Of a stretch of 34,296 nucleotides of DNA, positions 12,701-21,088 are shown in pieces (position 1 is the first letter of the stretch; every line of letters begins with the position of its first letter). The position numbers and the translations under genes were made by a program. Below the pieces are notes generated by a model. That model searched no databases and was not told the DNA's origin. It saw only the letters and a list, made by a program, of their open reading frames with translations. The DNA is from Hemicentrotus pulcherrimus (taxonomy: Eukaryota > Echinodermata > Echinoidea > Camarodonta > Strongylocentrotidae). The DNA is taken from positions 101,936 through 136,231 of the forward strand of contig BEXV01000437.1 in the NCBI GenBank assembly GCA_003118195.1, given 5' to 3'.

Positions 12701-12945
12701 GATTTTCTAATTTTTTTTTTTTTTTTTAATAATTTTTTAATAACTGTTTCAGATTTCATTTATTTATTTGTGTGCGCCATTTTCATATATATCTTGCTTT
12801 GCAATGCAAACAACTAATGGGCAACAGGTCTTAATAAAATAATTAACTTTTTGTCTTGTAGGTACGCAAACTGAAGGAGAAGAGGTTGAAATATGATGAG
12901 GAACAGAAGGTGAATAAGAAGAAGAAGAAGGTGACGGCGATATAG
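752..12945 (+). CDS. PES1: Pescadillo homologue, complete gene span (14 coding exons, 602 aa)
   Basis: Pescadillo is a nucleolar protein that, with BOP1 and WDR12 (PeBoW complex), is needed for pre-rRNA processing and maturation of the 60S ribosomal subunit; it is also linked to cell proliferation. Fourteen exons splice with correct phase throughout: 752-772, 2511-2590, 3084-3237, 5247-5356, 5740-5911, 6252-6341, 7038-7154, 8448-8636, 9212-9345, 9608-9733, 10692-10879, 11333-11508, 12308-12475, 12862-12945. The sum is 1,809 nt, 602 residues, against 588 in human. The N-terminal Pescadillo domain covers about residues 1-290, a BRCT domain about 334-420 with its conserved Trp at W405, an acidic tract about 462-505, and a basic tail with PKKRKR at 555-560, likely nuclear/nucleolar targeting. 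The start ATG has A at -3 and G at +4. All introns are GT-AG. Exons 2 and 3 occur twice in this assembly; the 602-aa model uses one copy. Identity is by recognised family sequence; the function is family knowledge. Confidence 0.97.
1105..1306. repeat. 202-bp foldback (MITE-like) element
   Basis: The left arm begins GGCAAACCGCAGCACAATAC and the right arm ends with its near reverse complement, finishing GGTTTGCC at 1306. The two arms of about 95 bases match over most of their length with small differences, leaving only a short loop near 1200. No coding capacity is present, so it fits a non-autonomous foldback or MITE. The parent family is unknown. Confidence 0.7.
1321..1340. repeat. Interstitial telomere-like repeat
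   Basis: GGGTTA is repeated three times followed by GG. It is the metazoan telomere unit but very short, so it is compatible with chance or a repair scar within a repeat-rich intron. Confidence 0.6.
2186..2330. repeat. Diverged relative of the intron 1 foldback element
   Basis: GCGTACCAAACCGCTGGTGG at the left resembles the reverse complement of the right side (GTTCGGTATGCAATTG), and internal words (GGTGGGT-GCAGGC, GACTGTAATG, ATGAGGATCTAAGATTACAG) parallel those of the 1105-1306 element. It appears again at about 3708-3852 because of the block duplication. Confidence 0.5.
2511..2590 (+). CDS. PES1: PES1 coding exon 2 (copy 1 of duplicated block)
   Basis: It encodes residues 8-34, including [19 protein letters not shown], which aligns with the human SATNYITRNKARKKLQL region. 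The acceptor is CTACAG and the donor GTGAGA. An identical copy lies at 4033-4112. Confidence 0.93.
3084..3237 (+). CDS. PES1: PES1 coding exon 3 (copy 1 of duplicated block)
   Basis: It encodes residues 34-85, containing [14 protein letters not shown] and [15 protein letters not shown], core sequence of the Pescadillo N-terminal domain. It follows a TTTACAG acceptor and ends at GTATGT in phase 0. An identical copy lies at 4606-4759. Confidence 0.93.
3578..3578. other. Single-N assembly junction
   Basis: One N separates the two identical 1,521-bp blocks, marking a join between contigs of unknown overlap. Confidence 0.95.
4033..4112 (+). CDS. PES1: PES1 exon 2, second identical copy
   Basis: This is the same exon as 2511-2590, offset by 1,522 bases, inside the duplicated block after the N at 3578. 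If the duplication were real, exons 2 and 3 together (234 nt) would add 78 residues in frame, which no Pescadillo protein I know of has. I regard one of the two copies as an assembly duplicate. Confidence 0.6.
4606..4759 (+). CDS. PES1: PES1 exon 3, second identical copy
   Basis: This is the same exon as 3084-3237, with the same splice sites, in the second copy of the duplicated block. Only one copy of exons 2 and 3 is expected in the real transcript. The copy nearer exon 4 is continuous with downstream sequence, and copy 1 is continuous with intron 1. Confidence 0.6.
5247..5356 (+). CDS. PES1: PES1 coding exon 4
   Basis: It encodes residues 86-122, beginning [19 protein letters not shown] and ending [10 protein letters not shown] with the Arg codon split (AG|A). 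It matches the human VFVRKLRKAYGKSEWNTVE stretch. The acceptor is TCACAG and the donor GTAGGT. Confidence 0.96.
5740..5911 (+). CDS. PES1: PES1 coding exon 5
   Basis: It encodes residues 122-179: [44 protein letters not shown], all close to the vertebrate protein. It runs from a GACAG acceptor to a GTCAGC donor in phase 0. Confidence 0.96.
6252..6341 (+). CDS. PES1: PES1 coding exon 6
   Basis: It encodes residues 180-209 ([17 protein letters not shown] and [11 protein letters not shown]), matching the human [17 protein letters not shown]. It is exactly 30 codons, phase 0 at both ends, with donor GTGAGA. Confidence 0.96.
7038..7154 (+). CDS. PES1: PES1 coding exon 7
   Basis: It encodes residues 210-248 with the family hallmark [20 protein letters not shown] and NLNLHYPPK. 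It is 39 codons, phase 0 to phase 0, with acceptor TTTCAG and donor GTGAGC. Confidence 0.96.
7303..7623. repeat. MITE-like element with GGGTGGTATT termini
   Basis: The left end GGGTGGTATT (7303-7312) is matched in reverse at AATACCACCC (7614-7623), with further partial matches inside (ACTAAGTCC against GGACTAACTTAGT). There is no coding capacity. The target-site duplication is not clear, so the exact ends are approximate. Confidence 0.5.
7854..8239. repeat. 386-bp MITE-like element with 20-bp inverted ends
   Basis: The left end CTTTAAAGGTAAAGACCAGT (7854-7873) and the reverse complement of 8219-8239 differ by only a small change. An internal stretch (GTTACAAGCACTGTACACAG) recurs at about 28454-28500 in the other gene, which shows that it is a dispersed repeat. 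Confidence 0.65.
8448..8636 (+). CDS. PES1: PES1 coding exon 8 (variable linker)
   Basis: It encodes residues 249-311, the linker between the N-terminal and BRCT domains. It is hydrophilic with an acidic cluster ([15 protein letters not shown]) and is poorly conserved, as in other Pescadillo proteins. It is placed by open frame, GTCACAG acceptor, GTGAGT donor and matching phases on both sides. Confidence 0.9.
8637..9211 (+). other. PES1 intron 8
   Basis: AT-rich intron; I see no exon, RNA gene or repeat in it. Confidence 0.5.
9212..9345 (+). CDS. PES1: PES1 coding exon 9 (BRCT start)
   Basis: It encodes residues 312-356. After a charged helix ([15 protein letters not shown]) it enters the BRCT domain with [18 protein letters not shown], which matches human LFEGLKFFLNREVPREAL. 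The last Arg codon is split (AG|G). Confidence 0.96.
9608..9733 (+). CDS. PES1: PES1 coding exon 10 (BRCT middle)
   Basis: It encodes residues 356-398: [19 protein letters not shown] and ITHQIVDRP, the BRCT core including the Gly-Gly turn. The exon starts after an ATGCAG acceptor and ends at GTATGC. Confidence 0.96.
9734..10691 (+). other. PES1 intron 10
   Basis: A 958-bp intron. A G-rich patch at about 9996-10034 contains repeated GGGGGGTA words. Otherwise it is AT-rich with nothing I can assign. Confidence 0.5.
10692..10879 (+). CDS. PES1: PES1 coding exon 11 (BRCT end)
   Basis: It encodes residues 398-461. [19 protein letters not shown] carries the conserved BRCT tryptophan (W405), followed by the family-specific [20 protein letters not shown]. 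It ends one base into an Asp codon at donor GTACGT. Confidence 0.96.
10880..12307 (+). other. PES1 introns 11 and 12
   Basis: Introns 10880-11332 and 11509-12307 flank the acidic exon 12. Both are AT-rich, and I see no other feature in them. Confidence 0.5.
11333..11508 (+). CDS. PES1: PES1 coding exon 12 (acidic tract)
   Basis: It encodes residues 461-519, dominated by Glu/Asp runs (about 462-505), then [15 protein letters not shown]. Human PES1 has an equivalent acidic block after the BRCT domain. The acceptor is CCTACAG and the donor GTAAGA. Confidence 0.94.
12308..12475 (+). CDS. PES1: PES1 coding exon 13 (basic C-terminal region)
   Basis: It encodes residues 520-575. The segment ending [20 protein letters not shown] and [12 protein letters not shown] corresponds to the conserved C-terminal helix of Pescadillo and carries candidate nuclear localisation signals. 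It is phase 0 at both ends. Confidence 0.95.
12862..12945 (+). CDS. PES1: PES1 last coding exon 14
   Basis: It encodes residues 576-602, starting [15 protein letters not shown] and ending in a lysine run and VTAI before TAG at 12943-12945. The acceptor is TCTTGTAG. A lysine-rich end is normal for this family. Confidence 0.95.
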   Translation, partial: VRKLKEKRLKYDEEQKVNKKKKKVTAI

Positions 12946-13915
12946 GACTGATATCATAGATGCCTTGTAATATAAACAGACTCATAAGTAACCATACGGT
13001 ACTGTGTGCTGACCAATAGAGTACCGGTATACATACAAGTATGTTATACCAGGGCATAAAGTGGACTTCAATGTATAATACATGTATAATATAGATCTTA
13101 ATGCTCCACTGTACTACTTGCTCCCTCTATAAAGCAAACGATGCCCAATCGGTGACCTTTGGTCCCCCATGATCCTCTTTTTCTTATGTTTATTGAGAGC
13201 CGAGTTGATGAGATAGCCTCCTGGTGACCTTGCTGGGTGGTCTAATCCCTCCTGGCCGAACTAGTACAGACAGGATTTAAAGGAGTTACAAATAACCTAG
13301 CAACAATATTGAGATATTTTAGATCATGACCGAGTGATCTAAATTGCTTCCACCTCTGATGTATCTTGCATCGCAATTTTGGAAAGCAAACATCTGCTTG
13401 AGAATCAGTCAAATCAAAGAAATCTTCCAAAAAGTTTTAGGGCATGTGGCAAACCTATGCATGGGCTTTTAAGCATGGAATGTTCTGATAACCGGCTTGG
13501 CCAAGAGGACCATATGTCGGACATCTAAATGAAGTAAAACACTTGCTCAACAAGTCAAAACTGTCATGAATTGGTAGCTGAGTAAGATCCTACATGCCAT
13601 CATCTCACCATTATTATTTTGTTTATCAATCTGTTTTGACTTTTCTCTGGAAAACATGCATAAAAAAGAAATTGGACAGCTATTTCCCTTTTACGTTAAT
13701 TCACAGTGATAATGGATGTTCATGTGTTACATCGTACTATAGCTTCTCAGCAATCAATATATGTATGAGGAAGATCATTATCTCCTGGTTTGATCCAGTT
13801 ATACTGATACTGCATACAGAATGCATGTAATTGTTGTCATTAGTGTGACACAACTTTTCATTATGCTTTAAATTCTCTATGTTGATGGATAAATAAATGA
13901 ACTGTTTCATCTGCA
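12946..13915 (+). other. PES1: Probable 3' UTR of PES1
   Basis: Following the TAG stop, this AT-rich stretch has no sustained coding frame. The upstream limit is certain; the downstream limit is guessed from the AATAAA at 13892-13897. Confidence 0.4.
13892..13897 (+). terminator. Candidate PES1 polyadenylation signal AATAAA
   Basis: It is the first clear AATAAA I see downstream of the PES1 stop, about 950 bases away. There is no transcript evidence, so this is only a candidate. Confidence 0.35.
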
Positions 13916-14498
13916 GACACATATATTAGATACATTGGGTCATAAATGAATGTCAAATAACCACGAGTTAAAGTTCATGTAACCTGTTCATGAAAGTATT
14001 CCGAATGAAATTATGACTACTGGTATAATACATGTGTAAGGATATGTATTGGTCAACTGTTTTATGCCTGTGAAAATGGCTTTTATTTAGTTGAGACATT
14101 GGATTTCAATTATTTGACCTTGTTAATTTGTATAGATTTTACTTGTAATTTGGTTTTTGTTTCCTGGATGTATGGCCAGAAACAGTTTGTTAATCATGAT
14201 AATTGCAACTACTTCTAATTGGATCTGCCCTATTAAAAGATTTTAGTTGCAGTTTGTCACGTCTCTGTACATTACTGAAATGTCAAAATTTAAATATTAA
14301 CATTGATAATGAATCATAGTTTGTATGCAACCCCCTGACCTGTTATCTGGATATCTTCATGTTAGTACGATTGTTGATTAGCTACAGTGGCTATGCACAG
14401 AAGAAGAGATTCACATCACGAATGTACATTTATATTGGGATTAATTATTGCCGAGTAAACATACACGATCATCCTTCACACAACTTTGAAGAAATGGT
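13916..14498. other. Intergenic DNA between PES1 and the gap
   Basis: AT-rich sequence with no exon or repeat that I can support. It may still be PES1 3' UTR if the signal at 13892 is not used. Confidence 0.4.
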
Positions 14499-14513
14499 GG
14501 GGGGGGGGGGGGG
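14499..14513. repeat. Poly-G run of 15 at the gap edge
   Basis: The homopolymer immediately precedes the N gap. A long G run commonly stops sequencing or assembly, which probably explains the gap. Confidence 0.9.
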
Positions 14514-14769
14514 NNNNNNNNNNNNNNNNNNNNNNNNNNNNNNNNNNNNNNNNNNNNNNNNNNNNNNNNNNNNNNNNNNNNNNNNNNNNNNNNNNNNNNN
14601 NNNNNNNNNNNNNNNNNNNNNNNNNNNNNNNNNNNNNNNNNNNNNNNNNNNNNNNNNNNNNNNNNNNNNNNNNNNNNNNNNNNNNNNNNNNNNNNNNNNN
14701 NNNNNNNNNNNNNNNNNNNNNNNNNNNNNNNNNNNNNNNNNNNNNNNNNNNNNNNNNNNNNNNNNNNNN
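14514..14769. other. Assembly gap, 256 N
   Basis: Unknown sequence. The reading frames that appear to run across it are artefacts of the N characters. Confidence 0.99.
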
Positions 14770-16449
14770 TACAGTTATAAAATTTTATTTTTTTGAAAGT
14801 GCACTGTTTGAAGCAGATTTTCAAAATGTAATTCTTTATAAAAGATGATGAGACAATACTTCCATTCAAGATGTAAGAAATGAAGGCCACATCTGGGTTC
14901 ACTCTGGCAGGGCAGGGTAGTGCATTGATGACTACTCTCAGCTACTCGGAACATACATGATATACCACATGTATTGAACAACATCTATGTATGTAGACTT
15001 GGAGGTAATATGATACAGGCAATGACCTAATTAATACAAACACAAACTCTTGGTGACACAATATACTTAAACATGTATAAATAGAGCATTAAAAGAGAAA
15101 GGAATTCTATCTTTGCTCTATGGTATATACATGTAGTATATCTTTAGAAACATCTTATAAAACAATATTCCCCATACATTCTGGGCAATGTTGATAGGTC
15201 CTTCTTGTGTGCAGATTCAATGTTATTATTCATCATTAATTTTCTAAAGTTATCAATCAGAGTTCATCACATAACTATCTCCCAGTAATTCATTACTTCA
15301 AATTCAAGTCGATTCATTTCACATTTAAAAAAAAAAAATCATTTTGATCCTATTTATCTGCCTTTGAAAAGAACTTACAGCCAAATGTTGTTGACTGTAG
15401 TGACTGATTAGCCGTCATTCATATCTTAACCATATCATTGAGTGAAAACAAACAAAGAAAGATCTACACAGCTTGCTATGAAGTGTATTGTATCATGTCA
15501 TATTGTGCAATGTGCATCAACTACACAAATGTGACATTAATACAACCTTTCACACTATACATTAAACAAGATCAACACTTCATATCAATCTTTATTCACT
15601 AACATATGCATGTAAAATAACATCTTTAATACTTTTCCACTATTAATACCTCCAACAATACCATATTCATTTTTCTTATGTTAGGAATTTCTTTAGAATT
15701 TGTTCTATGAATGCATGTAATGAGATTAACCACAGTATAACAATAGGAATTGATTCACAGTGCTAAAACACATAGAGCTACAAAGACAGAGAGAAAGAGT
15801 TGGAATGATGGAAAGGGAATGGTGAGATAAAAAGCAATATTTGGACCTCACTGATTATTTAAAATGGAATATAAAACTACTTGTTTAGTATCAATTTATA
15901 AAGTGCTTTATATAAATCAATTAGAACAATTAGCAGCCTTGATTTCTTACACAATTAATATCAATAGTTCGCAAGCATACATCAAATTTTCCAGCATCAT
16001 TCTCTGAATATCCCACAAGTGTTAATTAAACTCATATAATTTCTCAAATAAAGCTATTAATTCTTAACATCGTTACCTGTACTACCATTCGTTGTGAATT
16101 TGTTCAATAGCATCTATAGAATATATATAACTATGGATTACAGAAAATATACACAAATCATAAAACTATGAGAGAGCGGAATAGCAATCGATAGAAATCA
16201 AAGGAGAATCACACACAAAGCAAATATATACAAACAAATAGTGAGTAGAATGTTTGAAGAGAGAATTACACAACCAGTGAAATTTACAAGAAAAATATAA
16301 AGCTATTATTCATCAGGAGTAGTAAGGATGGAGGAATGTGCCATTAATACCAGATGGAAATATTTTTATACAGTAGGAAACAATTTTCTCAGAATAGTAT
16401 TTTTTTTAATTTACATGAGTATATTATATATTTCATTTTTTCTTCTAAA

Positions 16450-16562
16450 TACAGTAAAAACCTGCTTTAGTGACCACCTGTCTACGAAGACCACTTTTTT
16501 TTTTCCACTTGAAAATGGTTTCTCATTGAAACATGTACTAAAGGAACCTGTACATAAAGACA
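16450..16562. repeat. Partial copy of a TIR element (see 29470-29649)
   Basis: The sequence starts TACAGTAAAAACCTGC and continues through GACCACCTGTCTACGAAGACC to GGAACCTGTACATAAAGAC. It matches the reverse complement of the 29.5-kb element over about 110 bases and then stops, so its other end is missing. Confidence 0.65.
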
Positions 16563-18933
16563 ATATAAACAGAATAATAAGGGATTGATAGACAGAAAAG
16601 CAAAATTCTAATAAAATACCTCACACAAAAAAGTATAAGAAAAATAAATACTGCACCAAGGCACTATGACTGATGACTATATTTCTAACAAAGTTGAAGT
16701 AGATTTACATTGTAGAGAATACTAAGTCATTTCCATATTGTCTTTATAAAAGCACTCCAACAACGGTATATCTTACATTTTACCTGTATTCAGTTACAAA
16801 GGCACATTACAGATACAAAACACAGATACTGAATTAACTGTCCTCATAAATCTATGTGTATGTACAGCACATTGATCCACTAATTCCTTGAAAATCTAAA
16901 TAGGCAACTTATCAAGACTATATTAATACAGACTTCCTATATCATTCTAAAATGTTAGCATTGTTCACTCATATTGTCAACAACCTTGTACAGGCAAGGT
17001 TTTAACCAAATATGAATGCAATCATATTCTCCCATACTATGATGAAGTAGTATCACATTATCACTCTTTATTCCAATTTGGACAATGTTATGAACATCAG
17101 AGTGAAGTATCCTCTTTGGCAAAACAAAACAGATATCTGAAATAACAAGATTTAACAGAGTATTCACTTCTTGTTCATGTACATCATGAACTCATACTAT
17201 TATTGACAGGATAAAACATATTTTCCTTTCAAAATAAGAATGATGGACAGTGAAATGATTGAGAGGGTGAGCGGTGACATAAAATATGGGTTCAAAATTT
17301 TTTCTAGTTACCTGAGATGACATCTTTCCTTCATGTCATTGCGGTACTCATTAATTCAGCAAGAAAATAACAATGGCAGTAATTCATTTAGTGCTTGTGC
17401 ATGGTACACCATGAGGGTTAACTGATAAACAATGAGAAAAGCTGACATGAGAACAGAGCAATTAATCATACAGACTGGAATGGTAGAGAGATACTTGGAC
17501 ATGAATGCAAATGAGTCATTCAATATTTCACTTCAAGCTGGATGTTGTCTGTCATTCCATCGCTATGTCTAGTACATGTACTGCATGTAATGGATACCGT
17601 ATGTCATATGAATGATGATCACATGGAAACCAAGACAGATAGACAGACCGACAGACAGACGAACATTCACCTGATGATTATTGAATATGTAAGAGCAATA
17701 GGAAGAGTATCAGATTCAAACCCCAAACAACTTTAGTGCAGTTTTAGGCAGTGGTATGTTAATCCATATTCTTCTCAAGTACATTTCAAATGACTTTCAA
17801 ATGACTTTCAATCTAATTATAATTTAACTCAGTTGTCAATGGATTAAATGGCAGGAAAATTATAGAACCATGCATATATTTACTTCTGAAGGCTTTGGCA
17901 GCAGAGAAAACCTGTGATTATTTCTTGTCAACATCTACTGAGAATAAGAAAATAAAATACAGGAAAAAATGTAATAGAAACTTGTTTACCATTCAAAAAA
18001 AGTAAATTCTGAAGAAAAGGAAAAAATGTACAAAGAACAAACATAAATGTTATCTTTCAAACACCACTTTTTGATATAATATTTTTTTTACTTCTAAGCA
18101 ATATTTCTGCATCTACATGTACTAACATTGTCCAGGTATATCTAACAGCCTAACCATAACTTATAATATTCCCCTAAGCTACAGTTTAGGGTAAGGGTCT
18201 ATCTTGAGTCATAAAGTATGAGGTATGATTTCAATGGATAGTCAACTAAAAGTTCTAGGAAGATTGTTAAATCTTGAAATAAACAAGGGTTAAACATGAG
18301 TTAAACAACACCATTTAGAAAATAAACTGCATAAAGAAAGATGATTCCCCTCAAAATATCTTACACCTTTCAATATTATCTTGTTTTCTTTGCTTCATCA
18401 GGGATGTATCTCGAAGTATGAACTCATGCACTGCCGAATACATCATTATACAGCATGACTGAAGACTGAAGACTGAAGGAGACAGATTACTACTTTTCTG
18501 TTATGGGACAATGCTATTTTGAAACTAACTAAGATATAATGGGTTTGTAGATAAGAATGCTACAGCTAAATAATAAGCAAATACATTATATACCTATGCA
18601 TGGAAAACAAAACACCACTTTCGACCCTGTCTCTATCTTTGAAGAATCCAGACAGAAAGAAAGAAAAGGAGGTTTACAGGAATATAGGACTTCTTTTCAC
18701 CTCACAATATACACACAATACAGGCACATTAATGTACACAGGTGCATGGTAGTTTGTTTCAGAATGTAAAGTCAGTAATATATCTACTAGGTGCTCAAAT
18801 CTCCTCTCATACTGATAAGTGGAGCTCTAACAGATGCCCATAGGATGTCATACCTAATGTTTATGAACCACAAATGCTCATCTATTGGGACTGATGAACA
18901 TTGAAAGCTATACAAGCACACAAACCTTTAGGT

Positions 18934-18939
18934 TTTATT
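18934..18939 (-). terminator. Candidate polyadenylation signal of the - strand gene
   Basis: TTTATT on the + strand (AATAAA on the -) is the first canonical signal I found below the stop codon at 21027, implying a 3' UTR of about 2.1 kb. ATTAAA-type variants occur nearer, so the true end is unknown. Confidence 0.25.
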
Positions 18940-19609
18940 CCAAACTACACTGCATAGATGCACACTGCATTAACCACAGAGGTGTGCCAGACAAACAATC
19001 AGGCTGCATTATGACAGGTCTTTGAGAGTCTGAGTACAGACTTCACATACTAGTCAGATGTCACTTCATTCATCATAAAAGAACTAGAACTCCTGGATTT
19101 TGTTCCTTTCCTCAAGGTTTCATACGTTTCCTATCTGATTCATTCTCAAGGATATCTAGTGCTTTAATCTCTCTAATCTTTCTCCATATTTTCTATAAGA
19201 ATTATTTCTCCATTACATCATAAAGCAATTCACAAGACACGAAGTAAAAAATTCAGGAATGAATCAAAAGAAATTTCATGAAATTCATAGGTTGAAAAGC
19301 AGAGGATTATTTCAAAAGCAGATATCATATAAGATATCTTAATCATGCACCCATATCTCAGTTTTGGACCACGCCAAAGTAACACTTCACTACTTAGAAC
19401 TGGATCAGACCATTATTCCTGTCAAGGGTTGATCCTGCATGCATCCTCTCCTTTAAAATAGTTCTTTCTGAATCCCTGGATAAAATGCTTCACTCTAATC
19501 TTTGTCTCGTTCTGCAGAGAGGGAGAGGGAACAAGATGGAAGAAAGGAAAATTAAAATAAGTATATAAACTATGTTTATGTATATGTTTTGATGACATTT
19601 CAAGTTCTG

Positions 19610-19766
19610 GGCCCCGTCTTACAAAGAATTGCGATGGATCGCAGTTTTGAAACAACGGTTCTCATTGGTTGATAGTGCGCGTGCTGTACAATACGCACAT
19701 GTAACGATGATCTTGATAGGCCATTGCCATGTTGAGATTGATCTCAACTCTTTGTAAGACGGGGCC
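19610..19766. mobile_element. 157-bp MITE, PIF/Harbinger-like
   Basis: The ends GGCCCCGTCTTACAAAG (from 19610) and CTTTGTAAGACGGGGCC (to 19766) are perfect inverted repeats, with further partial pairing inside (TTGCGATGGATC against GATTGATCTCAA). They are flanked by CTG on both sides (19607-19609 and 19767-19769), a 3-bp target duplication of the CWG type known for PIF/Harbinger transposons. There is no coding capacity, so it is non-autonomous. Confidence 0.7.
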
Positions 19767-20159
19767 CTGATCTATCCAACATGAGCTCAGTCAGAATTCA
19801 TCACTGTCAAACTATTTCTGTGTGACTCAGTTCACCAAAATTTTTGTGTACAGTGTGCATTCTAAAAAAATTATATACGTAACCTATGGTAGTATCAAAA
19901 TGAACATCTCCAATTGTATGAACCTAACAACACTTTTCTTTTTTTTAAATAATCCAAGGTTTCAGGTCAACTTTGACAATTTTCTTAACCACTTTAATGA
20001 TGGATTCGATCATTGTCCTTATTCCATTACTGAGAAAAAATACAATCTTTATAATAAAATTTCAGATATAAGAATTGTTTTACAATTCAAGATACTTTCA
20101 TAACCATTGATATATGCCTACCACAGAGTATATCTGTTTTATGTAAGATGATGTAATAA

Positions 20160-20203
20160 ACTAGGCACATGCCAGATAGTTTGCTATCTGGCATGTGCCT
20201 AGT
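20160..20203. repeat. Perfect 20-bp stem hairpin with 4-base loop
   Basis: ACTAGGCACATGCCAGATAG is followed by TTTG and then its exact reverse complement. It lies about 830 bases past the stop codon of the - strand gene, possibly in its 3' UTR. A perfect inverted repeat with so short a loop may be a structured RNA element, a tiny palindrome from repair, or a cloning artefact. Confidence 0.8.
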
Positions 20204-21026
20204 GAATGTAGGTCACTTATCCAATAGAAAATGATTTGAAAATGAAAAGAAACATACCATTTAAGGAAAAGAATCATAACAGAAACAAACACCAATAATT
20301 TCTGCTAAATGTTGTCAACAGAAGGATTAAAGATCACACTACATTAAAAAAAAAAATGTTTAAAGGTATCTGATAACTTTGTCTCAGATCCTTAAACAAA
20401 ATCCTTGATTTAGCTCATGCTGCAATCATAATTGTATACCTTTAGGTCATTCAGGAATCCCATGACTTTTACAAGCCGATCGCCTTTTTGATTATAAAGA
20501 TATTTATGATTAAAAAATCAAAATTTCATTTTGCGTTTTTCATAATACTACATTATATTGGGGAAAATGAGTATGGTAAAACCGCTCACTCAAAGATTTT
20601 TACTTTTTTGAGGAACTTCATGATCATTTTGAAGCACATTTTTTTTTTAGGGCTTCACTAAAAACACCATAACACAGACACTAATAACACGTAGGACCAT
20701 GAATCTCAGATTAATAGACAAATCATCAACTCATTGAATATCATACCATTGATGTTTTTATCACACTCACATTAATTTACTTGTAATAAGTGTAAAGGCT
20801 TCATAGCTTACATACGTGTCAAAGATTGTGCTTTCATGGCAATTCTTTGTCTGCATTTTGATGGCGGTTTAGTTTTTTTTTCTTAATACATAGCGATAGC
20901 CACAATCTTATCACAACTGTGTGCTTAGGATGAAGAGTATTTTCCCTCCACAATGCATACCAGACAGATATTACACATATCAGATATTAATGATTTTTCT
21001 TAAATACAAAGTGATGTTTTATACCA

Positions 21027-21088
21027 TTAAGAGAGCTCAGGAACTGGCTGCTGTTTTACACCATCAATAGGAGGCTTGATCTCAGGAC
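21027..21088 (-). CDS. W-motif gene, terminal coding exon
   Basis: It encodes the last 20 residues, GPEIKPPIDGVKQQPVPELS, then TAA at 21027-21029. It is short, but the CTTGTTAG acceptor, the right phase (two bases completing a Gly codon) and the coding-like composition support it. An alternative terminal exon about 1.5 kb further on is possible (19495-19511). Confidence 0.65.

Larger units (their letters stand above)
14770..21026. other. 6.3-kb non-coding region between convergent genes
   Basis: This region lies between the gap and the stop codon of the - strand gene. It is AT-rich and holds no supported exon on either strand. It contains a partial TIR repeat (16450-16562), a GACA-rich microsatellite (about 17637-17662), a Harbinger-like MITE (19610-19766), a perfect hairpin (20160-20203) and possibly the long 3' UTR of the - strand gene. 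AATAAA on the - strand occurs at 18934-18939 and 17067-17072. Confidence 0.6.

Noticed and set aside
14359..14902. Frames of 120-153 codons on both strands around 14.5-14.9 kb
   Set aside because: Most of their length is the 256-N gap, read as unknown residues.
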